A DNA stretch of 64,000 bases from Pseudisothecium myosuroides (Eukaryota; Streptophyta; Bryopsida; Hypnales; Lembophyllaceae). Numbering within the stretch: position 1 is the first letter of the stretch; every line of letters starts with the position of its first letter. The notes beneath the pieces were generated by a model that did no database searches, was not told where the DNA came from, and saw only the letters and a list, made by a program, of their open reading frames with translations. The DNA lies in NCBI GenBank assembly GCA_951799445.1, contig OX637287.1, forward strand, positions 32,382,224 through 32,446,223. The letters are read 5' to 3'. The position numbers and the translations under genes are program-made. This document shows positions 25,951 through 38,579 of this stretch, in pieces.

Positions 25951-28900
25951 ATGGCGGTCCCGTCCGGCTACAACAACACCGGCGGCGTGCTCCCCGACTG
26001 GTTGAACAAGGGCGACAACGCCTGGCAATTAACTGCCGGCACGCTCGTGGGTCTACAATCCGTCCCCGGCCTCGTCATCCTCTACGGCAGCATCGTGAAG
26101 AAGAAATGGGCCGTGAACTCCGCCTTCATGGCTTTCTACGCTTTCGCAGCAGTCCTACTCTGCTGGGTACTCTGGGCTTACAAGATGTCATTCGGTGAGA
26201 AGTTGCTTCCCATCTGGGGCAAAGGCGGTCCCGTCCTCACCCACTCCATTCTCCTCAGCCAAGCCAAGCTCGTGGCCACCGTGCATTACCACAAGAACGG
26301 CACGCTCGAAACCGCCGCAATCGCGCCTCTCTACCCCATGGCCACCATGGTGTACTTCCAGTTCGTGTTCGCGGCCATCACGGTGATCCTGCTCGCGGGC
26401 TCGTTGCTGGGCCGCATGAACTTCCGCGCGTGGATGCTGTTCGTGCCCTTGTGGCTCACATTCTCATATACCGTAGGCGCGTTCTGTCTCTGGGGCGGTG
26501 GTTTCTTGTTCCAGTGGGGCGTGATTGATTACTCTGGGGGGTATGTTATTCATTTGTCCTCTGGGGTGGGGGGGTTTGTGGCGGCATTCTGGGTTGGACC
26601 ACGGTTGAACCGAGATAGGGAAAGGTTTCCGCCGAACAATGTGCTGCTCATGCTGGCGGGGGCGGGGTTGCTGTGGTTGGGGTGGGCGGGGTTCAATGGG
26701 GGTGATCCTTACGCGGCCAACATCGACGCGTCGATTGCGGTGTTGAACACGAATGTGTGCGCCGCGACGAGCTTGCTGATGTGGACGATCATGGACGTGC
26801 TCGTGTTTAAGAAGCCCTCGGTGATCGGAGCTGTGCAGGGCATGATCACGGGACTCGTCGTCATCACGCCCGCCGCAGGTAAGTGTGGCTGGAGTACGCA
26901 ACTTGCCTCTAAGTTAGTGAGAACTATAACTTATTACAACCGCACTTGGAACTGCATTGGAATGCGTGAGGAGGACATTATTATAATGATGTCATTCTTG
27001 CGCTTTCTATATTTTTTTCGAAAAAACTGTAAGCTCTACATTAGAACGTAATGTAAGGTCTTCATTCACCAAACAGTGAGGGAGAGGTTCCATTCACCAT
27101 ACAGTTGAACTTTGAACTTTTCCCTACAATAATCTAGAAACTTGCAACGTCTCAAATTCTGGACATTTAGTTTGTGTTAACCTGCAATTCAATTGCAAGA
27201 AAACAAATGTCAGTAGATCAAGTATTTTCACAATTTTCACAATTCAAAGCTCCCCTGTATGGTCAATGGAGCCTCTAACTTATCTCTATTCATGAAAAAA
27301 TGCGACATTCACTAGTTTTTCCATTCAGTTTTTTCACTCAAGTGTTAAGGATAGGGGTCTTTCTTGCTCAGCTGAGTGGTTTGTCACAACGAACAAAAAT
27401 GTCCTATTTCATCGTATTTAACAGTAAAATCAGTCAGTTGAAGTCCTTGAGCAAGCAATGAGGTCTAAATCCAGACTGTTACATAGCGGGGTTTTATGAA
27501 ATTGGCGTGCTTGGGAAAGGCTGGGATACTCTTGGAAATAATAGCAGAGAGTAATCTATATCGCAGCGTAATTGTTTCCAATGAGACCTTACCGATTTTG
27601 CTGTAGTTCGTTCACCGAGGTTAACCCTAAGTTAATGTCCCAATCCTCTTTTGAAAGTCTGCACATTTTTACTTACATTGCTGAAACCTCCCGTTTGAAC
27701 GAGGGCGTCCATGTGTAATTAATTACCTGGTGGTGGTTTGGTTAAAAATTGGATGGTTGATTGGCAGGTGTGGTGCAGTGCTGGGCGGCGATTATTATGG
27801 GGATTTGCGCGGGGAGCATCCCTTGGTTCACCATGATGGTGGTGCACAAGCGCTGGTCGCTGCTGCAGAAGGTAGACGACACGCTGGGCGTGTTCCACAC
27901 GCACGCGGTAGCGGGCTTCCTGGGCGGCAGCCTCACGGGCTTGTTCGCAGAACCCACGCTCTGCAACTACTTCGTCACCGTCACCAACGAACAAGGTATG
28001 ATTACCCACTCAGAATGCACGAAATCATTTCGTAGTTTGTAGGGATTGCCGAAACGCAAGCAGCTCTTCCTTAGAAAACTAAGGTAACCAATTCTGGGAG
28101 GGACAAGATCTGTAATTATGTGACACGTATATTGAAAACTATAAAGAAACTACATAGTTTTAAAAATCAGCACACATTTTCAAGGTAACAATTGGGAGTT
28201 GAAGCATATTGTTGAATTCAAGAACTAGGTGTTGTGAGTAGAATCTTGTTATATGAGTAACATGTCCAGTCACAAGAATGTTGAGGGGTGTTATTTCCAT
28301 AACAAGGTTGCACTTTCATGTTTAGTTCAATGTCGGTCCTAGTTTGGATGTGTTTAAACTTTTAGATATCTACACCTAATTGCAACCCACTTGCAAAACC
28401 AACTCTTATTGATTCTCACCTAAAATTTACACCTTTTCAACAAGAAAGCTTCGGGTTGGTTTTGGGTTTAGTGATCAGCACTTGAAATTTCATAATTTCA
28501 TTCAGACAATATCCAAAAAGTTTATGCTAAGATGCATAAGGACCCTTTTGTCCATTGCCCAACAAAACCTACAAAAAATAAGATTCTCCATGTCATGAAA
28601 CTAAGATCATCAATTGGCGTGATTTTTGTGCACCAAAAATTGTAACATTCATCTGCAGAAAGCTGTATAAACTAGGGCTGGTAAGAATTTCCATTTTAGC
28701 CCCGCGCTTCTTGAATAGTGCCGAAGTCATAGAATTCGGCCAATGTAAAGAAACGACCGTTGAAGATAGCTCAATAATAGGAACCACGCTCAAACCTTGT
28801 GTGGCCCAATTGCACAAATTAAACTGGAAGCTGCCAATGTGGTGAAACTCCCGTTTTCAATTTGGATGCGTTACAAACCTGTATGACCCAAGTTCACCAA

Positions 28901-29286
28901 GCTTCAATTATGTGATGAAAACTCCCTTACTTAGTTTGTTCCTTCCTTCCTTTCTTCCTTTCGTTTCAGGTGGGTTCTACGGCGGCGTGGGGGGGATCCA
29001 ATTCGGGAAGCAGCTGGGCGGGGCTATGTTCATCATCGGTTGGAACACAGTGATCACCAGCCTCATCATGGTCTTCATCCAATTCGTGTGCCCGCTGCGC
29101 ATGACGCAGGAGCTTCTGCTGGTGGGCGACGACGCCGCGCACGGGGAGGAGGCGTACGCGCTCTGGGGCGACGGCGAGAAGTACGACATCACCAAACACG
29201 GCAACAACAACCACGACATTTACTACGACACCAGCATCTTCCACGGATTGGACGCAGGAGAGCGAGGACCCACCGTCACTCTGTAA
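25951..29286 (+). CDS. AMT2: AMT2/MEP-type ammonium transporter, 3 exons, 490 aa
   Basis: Exons are 25951-26878, 27768-27995 and 28970-29286. Both introns interrupt a glycine codon in phase 1 at canonical GT/AG sites. The product is a membrane ammonium transporter of the Amt/MEP/Rh superfamily, in the plant AMT2 branch rather than AMT1. Supporting motifs are the N-terminal [35 protein letters not shown] with the first pore histidine; [16 protein letters not shown]; and [12 protein letters not shown] in exon 2 with the second pore histidine. The short cytoplasmic tail starts near [16 protein letters not shown]. Eleven membrane segments would be usual for the family. The length agrees with plant AMT2 proteins of just under 500 residues. 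Exons are GC-rich and introns AT-rich. The start was chosen as the first ATG before the conserved N-terminus. The exact paralogue (AMT2, 3 or 4 type) is not resolved. Confidence 0.93.
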
Positions 29287-30606
29287 GAATTAAGTCTCTC
29301 GCAACGCCAACACAGTGTCACACATTTGCTGGAGACAAACCTGGAGATCGACGATCCACGGTACCAATCCTTCCAACTCTCCGACCTCCTGGAACCCTGG
29401 CTGAGTTCCTTTTGTAGTTGACCATCCATGTGTCAAATATAGTAGTCTGAAGTTATGGTCACATTCGTTGAAATGGCGGGCCATTTCAATGCGGAGCTCT
29501 GGAAACTAAGACTGATGGAGACCTGAGATTTCACGCTTGTTTCGATGCTGAGCTCTAGAAACTAGGATTGGCATAGTCGTAAGTTATGGTCCTATTCGTT
29601 GAAGTGGCTTGTTTCGTTGCGGAGCTCTGGAAACTAGGATTGCCGTAGAGCTGACTGAGGTTTCAGACGGACGTTTCTAGAAATTTTGCCATTTTAACGA
29701 ATGTGACGATTCTTACACTTAAAGAGTATGTGCTACCAAGGTGTTACGTTTTTCATCAGGTAGTAAGTGCATCTGTCATGATGTGAAACCAAAATTTCTA
29801 CAGGACTTGTGCAATAGTGATACAGGGAAGTACGAGCCTTGGAGGGCGATGGGCTATGGAATTTCTTCTGATGCTAGTGTTCTGAGGGTTTTGTGGCCCT
29901 CGGTCGTTGGTGAGGGTGCTTAGGAGTTGATCTTGAAACGGTTGGTCTCTCCGTAGATTTGAATTTGAGAGATGAGACTCAGATTTGTCATCCCTGTCGA
30001 GCTTAGTTGGATCTGCTTGGGTGTACACTACATATGAGGACTGATTAGGTTATTTTGTATTTAAGTTTCAATTTAGGATGGGTTTACTATTGTTTGGAGG
30101 ACATGACATTTCAACTTAAAGGCAAGAAAATCTAGCAATGTGATTTGGTCAAAAGTTGGAAGGCTGTCCTTAAAGAGCTTTACTTGTTTGTCTCGTAGGC
30201 CATGTGAGAAGAAATTTCACAAGGGATGAAAAATGACATAAATGCCTACATGGAAGCACTTCTGCAAGTAGTTTTGACCACTTAAATATTTGGGAAGTGT
30301 TCCACACACGATTACCCCATAAAATGGTCAATGGGACAAAGTCACTTACCGTAATCGTTTTATAATGTCTCACCATCTTGTCGTGTGTGCTCCAAATAAA
30401 TAACTCATCCACAAGCCTTGGCTGGAGAAGTGTAGCCCTGCCCTCATTGCCATTCCCAGAAGGTGAACCTGGTGATTACTCCTTTCGGTTGAAAAGTGCA
30501 ATCTTCAATTGCTAAAATGATCTGTGTTTACATCTATACGCAATCCTCCATCGGCCACATAACCCAAACCAATCTACAAACTTCGATTTGTTAAACTAAG
30601 CAATTG
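29287..30606. other. Spacer between the convergent AMT2 and FKBP genes
   Basis: This holds the 3' untranslated region of the transporter and, on the other strand, that of the FKBP gene. A phrase around GCGGAGCTCTGGAAACTA recurs at about 29490, 29550 and 29620, suggesting a small decayed tandem repeat of 60-80 bases. No gene was seen. Confidence 0.4.
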
Positions 30607-33600
30607 CTATGCATCAAGGTTTGAAATACCAGGAATGTATATTAAGCAAACATCTAAGACGACATGTCTCCTGGGTGGTAATCTTGCAGCGCCTAGTCCA
30701 TTTGGGAAAGCCAACTGTCAGAAAGCAACACAAAGAGTCTGTCAATAGACAGGAATTCATAGAAGATGCTAGCAGAACACAAGGGAACCTTCAAACTTTA
30801 CTGAAGTGAAACGTAACGGTGGAATATTAAGCCCACACTAATTACAGTATCCCTGGAGTCTGGAAAGGGAGTTACCTCGCCAGGAATATATAATCGGCGC
30901 TTTCCCCCAGCTTTCATGCTCAAGATACCCTCGTCCAACCCCTTAATGACCTGCGTGAAAACATTTGGAATCAGATCATGAGTCCCTTCACCCTCATGAT
31001 GGAAATTCACCAACTAATAGAATTATCCTAATGACCTGCATGAAATCACTGGGAATGAGACCATGACCCCCTTCAACCTTATGATACAAACTAATAGAAT
31101 TATCCTTCAACTCATTCTAAGTCAGGGTGCTAACCTTGTAGCAGTGGAAAATAGCGATGAGTCTAATGAATAATGGTGTGAAATAGGTGATGGCAAGACT
31201 TTTTCGGGTGGTTCTATCATGAATCTGAAATAGTGTTGAGTAGAAGTATATTTCTATTATATTTCTGTGAATGTAGAGTTTGTTGAGATAGTCCTTCTAA
31301 GCAAGTGGACCTCGATATCAAGTGCTACCCTTGGGTCCTCTTTTCGGAGGGTAGAATAAATATTCACCTGTTCAGTCCCAACTCGGAAGACATATGGCAG
31401 TCCTTTTTCCAGTGAACTGTCACATTGCCAAGATTGAGAAAAAGTCCTTCCATCAGCATACTCACAAGAATCGCGTGCTAAAATAACATGCTACTTTAGG
31501 CTAGCAACAACAAGAAGACGAATAACTCTAGACCAGATGAAGAGTCCACTAAGTACACAGCATGGATGTAGATAGCAAGTGCTACCCTGGGTGCCTTTTT
31601 TTGGAGGCAGACTCTATGAAATCTCTTGACTTAGCAAAGAAAATTAGAGCACATTCAACTTCACTATTTAATCAGATTTCTAAGGTGTTTATTAGGTGCA
31701 TTGAAGACATCACATGGCGTTGCTCTGGCTCACTTGTATTAGTCATGAGACCTCTCAAGATCAACTGAAACTAGCGTATGGGAGAAAAAAGACTAGTGCT
31801 TGAAGCTACCTGTCAAAGACCTTGCCATTAGGTATCATAGCCACGTAGTTTGCGGCAACTTGATTCTGCATGCAGATACACGCAGATTAGAAATCATGTT
31901 GCCCTTCTGTCACATCAAGTTTCCTTTGCAGAAGCAATTTCACATGTCATAACTTCTTTTCGCTTCCATTGTGGTTGGAAACGAGGAGGGTCTAGTCATA
32001 ACCCTCATCCTCTCCCATATGAGATTAAGACTGTTAGATCTTGGAGATCTATGGTTCTTTAAGATCTATGTCCAATAACTGTCTTTGGTCTCTCGGTCCT
32101 AGACCGGTTATCTAGTATACAAAAGGAAAAAGAATTGCATTGGCTTAGGTAACCTGAAAGCACGAAGACGGACTATCTCCACTTCCAACCACAATGTCTT
32201 TGTATTGAAGACCAGAAGCTGTGGTGGTTCGAGGGATCTGCCAAAGGAACCCACAGGTGCACCAAATACATCTTGATCAGTAGACGGCAAGCTAAATATG
32301 ATCAACGTTCAGCAAGCGATAAATAATCACCATTCTCTCGTAACATGCACACAACTACAGCACTTAAAAGTCCTATCAGCTACTGAAATTCTTCTGAGGA
32401 GCCTTACATTCTCCAATTGCCGAAGCCGACACTCTTAAGTAAAATTCTACTCTTTCAGGGGTATAATTAGTTTGTACTGCGGAGGAGAAAACACAGGCAT
32501 TCTTTCATCATGACTGATGCTTTAAAGATCCCCACAAATGAAGAACCTCCTTCCCAACTTCAGGGTGATCTTCAAAGACCCTCATTGAACACAAGATTTA
32601 TGGAGGGAAGCAATTAGTTATGGTAAGCCTGGAATGGCTTCTATAGACCGTACAGGGTATCCCGCTTAGGGTCTAACAATTTTTACACAAAAAAAAGTCT
32701 CTCAGGGGTTGATCTCATTGCCTTTCGATTTCATAAATACAGTAGGATCCTCTAAGCTCTGGATAGGAATTTGTAACCTTCCATATCTATTAGAACATTG
32801 GGATGGCAGAGCGGGTACTCTACATCACTCCTGATCGCTAGGTTGGCATGGCAGATCCTTTATACAAAGCCTGTTCAGAGGACATTGACCTAAAGGCAAC
32901 AATTGTACAAGGTATGTGCACCCAAAATTGCCACTGCACCTAATTGTGCCACACTGTACATTTACTCTTCATTGTAGAATGTAAATCGAGGAATTTAATT
33001 ATCCTTGAGGCACAACTTTCATAAGACAACTATCCTAAATTTATTTCCTGAAATGAAGAGGAGATATACATTGTGCACCAACCTCACAACTTCTTCCACC
33101 AGACTTGCCCTCATACATTTCAATGGAAACTCGAAACCTTAATGTTGTGCAACTTACATTCTCAAGCTCTTTCTCACAATCCGCGTCGCAGAGCTTTGCA
33201 AGCGTAGGGCTCGGTGGCAACCCCGGAGCTCCAGCAACTGCCATTCCGGACGGCAGAGCTGTGCCAAGCACTGTGACAGCCATAGCCACTCTCCGCGACA
33301 GCTGCATCATCTTCTGTTCCTTCTTCACTGCGTCACATCTCACAACCGATGGCAGTTCTCTTTGAGCAGCCACCGTGTTGCCTGCTGGACATAACCGGAA
33401 TGCTGCTCCATCACCAAATTGCAGAGGAGTCAAGATCGCATTGCCCAAATATTTGAAGTTGCCCTAAAATCCAATAGTGCATCCCCAATTGACAAAAACA
33501 AATGTTGCAAAGTGAAGGAACAGAGTACTCTCGAATTCAACACTGATGTCAAGCCCTAAATCCCGGAAACCCAACACAGATTTCAATACCCGCAATTCGA

Positions 33601-33719
33601 GTGTTTGCGTGGTATTTTTAACCCCGATTAGGTGGTGAACAACGGCAGCACCAACCACCCACAAGGAGAGATGGATATGAAATCAAACCAGTTGAGTGCA
33701 GGCACGAATGCATCGCCAT
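30607..33719 (-). CDS. FKBP16-3: Thylakoid-lumen FKBP-type peptidyl-prolyl isomerase, 7 exons, 244 aa
   Basis: Exons in transcript order: 33719-33663, 33463-33158, 32237-32154, 31865-31810, 31416-31368, 30950-30876 and 30714-30607. All junctions use GT/AG, and the phases chain into one frame of 735 bases. Exons 1-2 give a transit peptide and then a twin-arginine lumen signal (QLSRRVAMAVTVLGTALPSG, with a likely AVA/G cleavage site). The mature part has CDADCEKELEN, ASGLQYKDIVVGSG, NYVAMIPNGKVFDSSLEKG, VIKGLDEGILSMKAGGKRR and a final LIYIPG strand. This is the complete FKBP fold. The pocket tryptophan of FKBP12 is leucine here (VIKGL), as in many lumen FKBPs, so isomerase activity may be weak. 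The closest remembered relative is Arabidopsis FKBP16-3; the paralogue assignment is tentative. Exon 1 also exists as near-copies at 34050-34106 and 34354-34410, so the true first exon may be one of those. Confidence 0.9.
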
Positions 33720-34490
33720 AGCCACCAATGGTAATTCTCTTTGAGCAACTACCGTGTTGCCTGCTGGACATAACCAAATTGCTGCTCTATCTCCACATTG
33801 CAGAGGAGTCAAGGTTGCATTGCCTTAATCTTCGAAGTTACCCTAGAATCCAACAGTGCATCCCCAATTGGCAAAAAAGTAAATATTGCAAAGAGCAGTA
33901 ACAGAAAACTCTCGAATTTGATGACAACAAATTACGTCCCCTGATGTGAAGCCCTACATTCCAGGAACCCAAAACAGTTTTCAGAAAAGGTTGTTTGCGT
34001 GACACTTGTAACAACCATTAGATAGTGAATTACATTCACATGCACCCACAAGCAGAGATGGCGATGAAAGCAAACCAGTTGAGTGCAGGAACAAATGCAT
34101 CGCCATAGCCAGCAGTGAAGTGCAGCGAAAGAGCTCCAAACCTGGAGGATCTGGGTTCTGTCCTCTGTTACCAGTAAATGTTGCAAAGTGCAGTAACAGA
34201 GTACTCTCGAATTTGATGACAACAAATTACGTCGCACTGATGTGAAGCCCTAAATTCCAGGAACCCAAGTACCCAACACAGTTTTCAGAAAAGGTTGTTT
34301 GCGTGACACTTGTAACAACCATTAGATAGTGAATTACATTCACAGGCACCCACAAGCAGAGATGGAGATGAAAGCAAACCCGTTGAGTGCAGGAACAAAT
34401 GCATCGCCATAGCCAGCAGTGAAGTGCAGCGAAAGAGCTCCCTACCTGGAGAATCTGGGTTCTGTCCTCTGTAACCAATTGCTCTCCAAT
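33337..34490 (-). repeat. Tandem triplication of the FKBP first exon, intron 1 and part of exon 2
   Basis: Start-codon exons (MAMH..LHSTGL..PSLL, then GTGGGT donor) lie at 33719-33663, 34106-34050 and 34410-34354, with periods of 387 and 304 bases. The middle copy also carries a decayed exon 2 (about 33735-33840) with an in-frame stop soon after its acceptor. It runs directly into the downstream first exon. The most upstream copy lacks the exon 2 part. Copies differ by substitutions and small indels. All three first exons keep an open frame and a donor. Confidence 0.8.
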
Positions 34491-34924
34491 TCAGAATCTG
34501 TTCTATCGCCTGAAACAGCAGTAACTTGCTGCGAAATGACGAAGCTTCGCTCCTGAAAATTCCCAACAGAGAATCTGGTCAATAATGATGCACAGTGGAC
34601 CCTGGAAAATGGTGATGATGGGTCAACAACAAGCGTGAATCATGGTCCCAGGTGGAGACTGTGCAAGTGTGGGACCTTGATGCTCCTGCTTGCGACAGAT
34701 GGGGTGGGTTTTTTCTTCTCTGAAGCTTCCTTTGCGGAATTTCACGGTGTCTGCGTGTCTTTCTGCATGCCAGTTCTCTTCACTCTGATGAACTACCCAA
34801 GTACCCAAAGCGCAAAGGGTGTAAAAGTTCGGAGGTCCACGAAGCGCTGGAGTGTTCTGGAAGGTGTGTACACCCAAAATCGCACCTTGCCTAAAACTGC
34901 CATCGTCACTATGTGTACTGTACT
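34491..34924. other. Promoter side of the FKBP gene
   Basis: Moderate-GC sequence upstream of the most distal FKBP first exon. Short ORFs on both strands (34623-35000) have no recognisable motif. It probably contains the promoter and leader, but no specific element is supported. Confidence 0.35.
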
Positions 34925-35807
34925 GTACAATACCCTTCAAAAACTCTTGCAACCCCACTTTTGCAGCCCTTCGAATTTTTCTTCTTTAATTTCGTTTTAA
35001 GAATTTTTTCTCAAAATTATCCTATTAAATTTATTATTTTATGCAATCTTGATCAACACACCAAATTTCAATTTCAAAAAACAAAAATTCCATTTTTGGT
35101 AAATTGTTTTGTGTGTTTTTCAATGTGTTACATAATAATTGATTGAAAAATATTGGTGATGAATTTTTTAAATTTTTTTGTGAAAACATTTTAAAAACAT
35201 TAATGTGCACATCTCACTTTCAGGAAAAAGTTGCATTAGCAAGGAAAAGTTTTTCACTATAGAGAATTCAATGTTAAGGGGTTGCCTTCCCAAATTTTAT
35301 TAAATAGATATTTCTAAATTGTAATTATATTTTACTAATTGACCCTTGTATTTTGACTTCTTCTGTACCTTTGAGCATCATGGTGCAATTGGTTTTCCAA
35401 ACCTAATTCTAGCTTGGAGATATTTGTTGTACAAATTTTTGGGAAGGCAACCCCTTGACATTGAACTCTCTGTAGTGAAAAACTTTTCCTTGGTAATGCA
35501 ACTTTTTCCTCAAAGTGAGATGTGCACATTGATGTTTTTTAAATGTTTCTACAAAAAAAATTTAAAAATTCATCATCAATATTTTTCAATCAATTATTAT
35601 CTAACACATTGAAAAACACACAAAACAATTTGCCAAAAATGGAATTTTTGTTTTTTGAAATTGAAATTTGGTGTGTTGATCAAGATTGTATAAAATAATA
35701 AATTTAATTGGATAGTCTTGAGAAAAAATTCTTAAAATGGAATTAAAGAGGAAAAACTTGAAGGATTGCAAAAATGGGGTTGCAAGAGTTTTTGGAGGGT
35801 ACTGTAC
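34925..35807. repeat. Foldback element: about 375-bp arms, 132-bp spacer
   Basis: The left arm, about 34925-35299, is the diverged reverse complement of the right arm, about 35432-35807. The outer ends read GTACAATACCCTTCAAAAAC and, inverted, GTACAGTACCCTCCAAAAAC. The inner ends meet near GGTTGCCTTCCCAAA on each side. Arms show scattered substitutions and small indels, so this is older than the 16-kb foldback. It is non-coding, and a foldback transposon or MITE is likely. Confidence 0.8.
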
Positions 35808-35879
35808 ATCTCCCAAATCAACATGTATGTATGTATCTTGAAGAAATTATTTCAAAACACCTACCAAAAGAAACTTTGA

Positions 35880-36108
35880 CCCTTTAATACTTGAACATCG
35901 AGGTGGACGTTTTGCGGCCAAATGAATGATAAGAGAATCTCTTGTGTAGGACAACAAAAGTACAACTATTCATCTTCCAAAATTTTGTTTGGAAAGGGAA
36001 GATCATGAATAGTAGTTTGACCTCCAATTAGCACTTTTGATTTTTCAAAGAAGATTATGTCATCCGATGCCAAAAGGGATGATTTCCACGGTCACCTCCG
36101 TTCACGGG
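35880..36108. mobile_element. piggyBac-type MITE, copy P3 (229 bp)
   Basis: It starts CCCTTTAATACTTGAACATCG and ends CACGGG, with TTGA (one change from TTAA) at 35876-35879 and TTAA at 36109-36112. Its interior aligns by eye with P1 at 15108-15329 along most of its length. It abuts P4 and shares the TTAA between them. Confidence 0.7.
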
Positions 36109-36112
36109 TTAA

Positions 36113-36362
36113 TCCTTAAGCGCCCAATATGCATTTATGGAAATCCAAACCCTTCTAAACTCATTTCCAATTAAATTCATCCAGAATGAGATTCACATAA
36201 AACGATCGTATCGATCGGTAGTAGAGACAAGCTTGGAGCTAAGGAGAAATGGACAAATGATTTGACCGTACTATTGAAAAGATTACACTGTAATAGTCAA
36301 ACAAGGCAATCATTTGATTCAATTTCGGGAGGTCAGATTTGAGACAATGGGATGCTGAGGGG
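36113..36362. mobile_element. piggyBac-type MITE, copy P4 (250 bp)
   Basis: It starts TCCTTAAGCGCCCAA and ends ATGGGATGCTGAGGGG, imperfect inverted repeats. TTAA at 36109-36112 (shared with P3) and at 36363-36366 flanks it. It is non-coding. The interior is not obviously the same as P1/P3, so it may be another subfamily inserted at the same TTAA. Confidence 0.62.
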
Positions 36363-36366
36363 TTAA

Positions 36367-37717
36367 AACTTTTGCATACGGTATCCAAATGTTGCATTAT
36401 TTCATGGGTTGGAACCTCCTTTCACTTGCCAATGGCAAATAAAATATGAAAATTTGACCAGTCTAAATAATACTCCGTACTCCAATCTAAGGAATAGGAT
36501 CTAGACACAGTAGCAAAAAGTGGCGTTTTGAGGGTGGCCAACTGCGCATCTTATTAAACGTTGGCCCAAGAGTAGAGTGACAAGTCCCTTTCGCCATAGT
36601 ACTGTACTGTACAGAGCTGTAGTGAGAGATTAGATACACCATTGAAAACTTGGTGCGGTTCAATCAGTGGAAGAGACTGATCAGTTCTCTGTGTACTACG
36701 TACTTCGACTTTGACACAAAAGCCAGAATCATTTCCAAACTCATTCAAACGAAAACTCCATCTGCTTGGACGCAACGTAACGTATGGCTGCATTCAAAAC
36801 TCAAGTCAGAGTGCCTTGGACTTGTCAATTGTACGGACTGAAAACATTTTTAGACAGGCACAAGAGCCGCAACGCATCTTGACATCAACCGCAGGCATCG
36901 ACAAAATTTGGGTTGAAAAAGTGCACGTGTTTTCATATTCTTTAATTTTGCCATGACAAACACACGAATGATGGCAAGAGTAGGCAACTCTTTTGACCAC
37001 TACTATCTTTTCTTTAATTTAGTAATATTCCACGTATTGGCCAGCATTGTAAATGATGGCGATTATTTTTGCTTTTGTAGGCAAGGAGACTTAGTTCTTG
37101 ATTCCAAGTTAATAAGGCAACTGCATTGATCTAATTTCGTCTGAATAAGCAATTCAACAATATTCCTATTATTAAATTGTGATTACTACTGTTGAATCTT
37201 GTTGGAAGTTGAAAGAATATTTTGAATTCTCTTCTTATGGATTTTTTTGGACATCATATGAATAAATTATGAACTTTCAAGGTGTTCAAAATAGGTGTAC
37301 ATAAAATTGACCTTAAACTCTCATGAATAGCCACATTGTATAATACTACGTATGTTTTAGGTGATAATTTGCAAAGGGCAGTTTTAGAAAGGGGTCATAG
37401 TTTCAAATAGTTACCTTATACTAAGTTGCACAAGTAGGTTAAATTCAATGACCTACTTTGTTATATTTTGAAGTTTTGCCACATTAGTGGAAATATGATA
37501 GGGGCCAAATATACTATACCAAAATGGTTATTTAATGTAATTGGGTGAATAATTGGTTAGTACAAAAATTAGTATGATAATCTAACACCCCCAAACTTGC
37601 ACGCCACAATGCTACACCACTACCACTGCAACCATTGTCTTCGTGATAAATACTTTAGAACATACTAAATAAACATTTTGGTGTATGGTACCTTATATTC
37701 CAGGTAATTACAACACA
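36367..37717. other. AT-rich intergenic region
   Basis: Short ORFs at 36554-37000 overlap on both strands and have no recognisable domain. Nothing further can be supported. Confidence 0.35.
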
Positions 37718-38025
37718 CTAAGGTAGTCGGCTCTAAAAGCGAGTGGGCTCCAAAAGCAATCATGATGCAGAGGTACATTTTGCTTTCTTTAATGTACCAA
37801 CAGTGTACATTTAAGGAGGTGGTCGCTTTTAGTGACCACTGTGTTTCAACTTCAAAAATTCATAACTAATTCCATAAAGGTCCAAAAAATATGAAACAAC
37901 TTGGGTTAGATGCCAATTCCATTTTTCTTCCTAGTAAAATTTACTGAAAATTGTTTTAAGGAGTTCAGCTTCCCTGAAAAGGCAAACAGCTCTTAAATGG
38001 TCGCTTCTAGAGCCGACTACCTTAG
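37718..38025. mobile_element. MITE with 24-base terminal inverted repeats (308 bp)
   Basis: The ends are CTAAGGTAGTCGGCTCTAAA and the inverse of TTCTAGAGCCGACTACCTTAG, nearly perfect inverted repeats. No ORF is present. A diverged, shorter relative lies at 57779-57909. The target-site duplication is not obvious, so the superfamily is not assigned. Confidence 0.72.
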
Positions 38026-38579
38026 TACTGCTCCCTAGCTGGATGCCGGCATGCAAAGCAGAACAAATTTAGGGACGATGAAGAATCCAGGGTGCTTTTG
38101 CTTGTTACATCTCTGTCCATCGCTACTGAAAGCTTCAATTCGGGTGCCCTCTCACCATTTGAGTTGTTGAGGCTGAAAACCAGCAGTTGACAGAGAGGTC
38201 GAGAAAGAAAACTAAGTTTTCAAGATTGTCTAGCGGTTCTGCAAGAATCAGCCTCTGGAGGACCAAGTGCTACTACTGACAACTAATAAAGGCCGATTGT
38301 TCAAAGTCCTCTGGAGCTCTAACTTCTAGTTTTGTTTGCCCTTGGCCTTGCAATTCCAGTTGAAGCTCAAGGAAAATTGACTGGGCTTGATGAGCATGCA
38401 TGCAGTTTCTGTTGTCAAGCATGAATATTACCGGAAACTTTTGTGTGCCAGGTTCTCTAGCTTCTTCGAGATCGGAACTAAATTCTTTGATGTCCATCAA
38501 AGTTGCAATTCATCTGATCATTTACCCGGCATGCACATGATCCTGAGCTAGGAAGTCTAACGCAATTTCGGAGGCTGCT

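Noticed and set aside
26464..26901. Minus-strand 145-codon ORF
   Set aside because: It is an antisense shadow of GC-rich exon 1 of the ammonium transporter.
33446..33448. Start of the FKBP gene at 33448
   Set aside because: The codon is TTG inside exon 2. A stop (TAG) that is part of a splice acceptor lies just upstream, so the exon must be joined to an earlier first exon.
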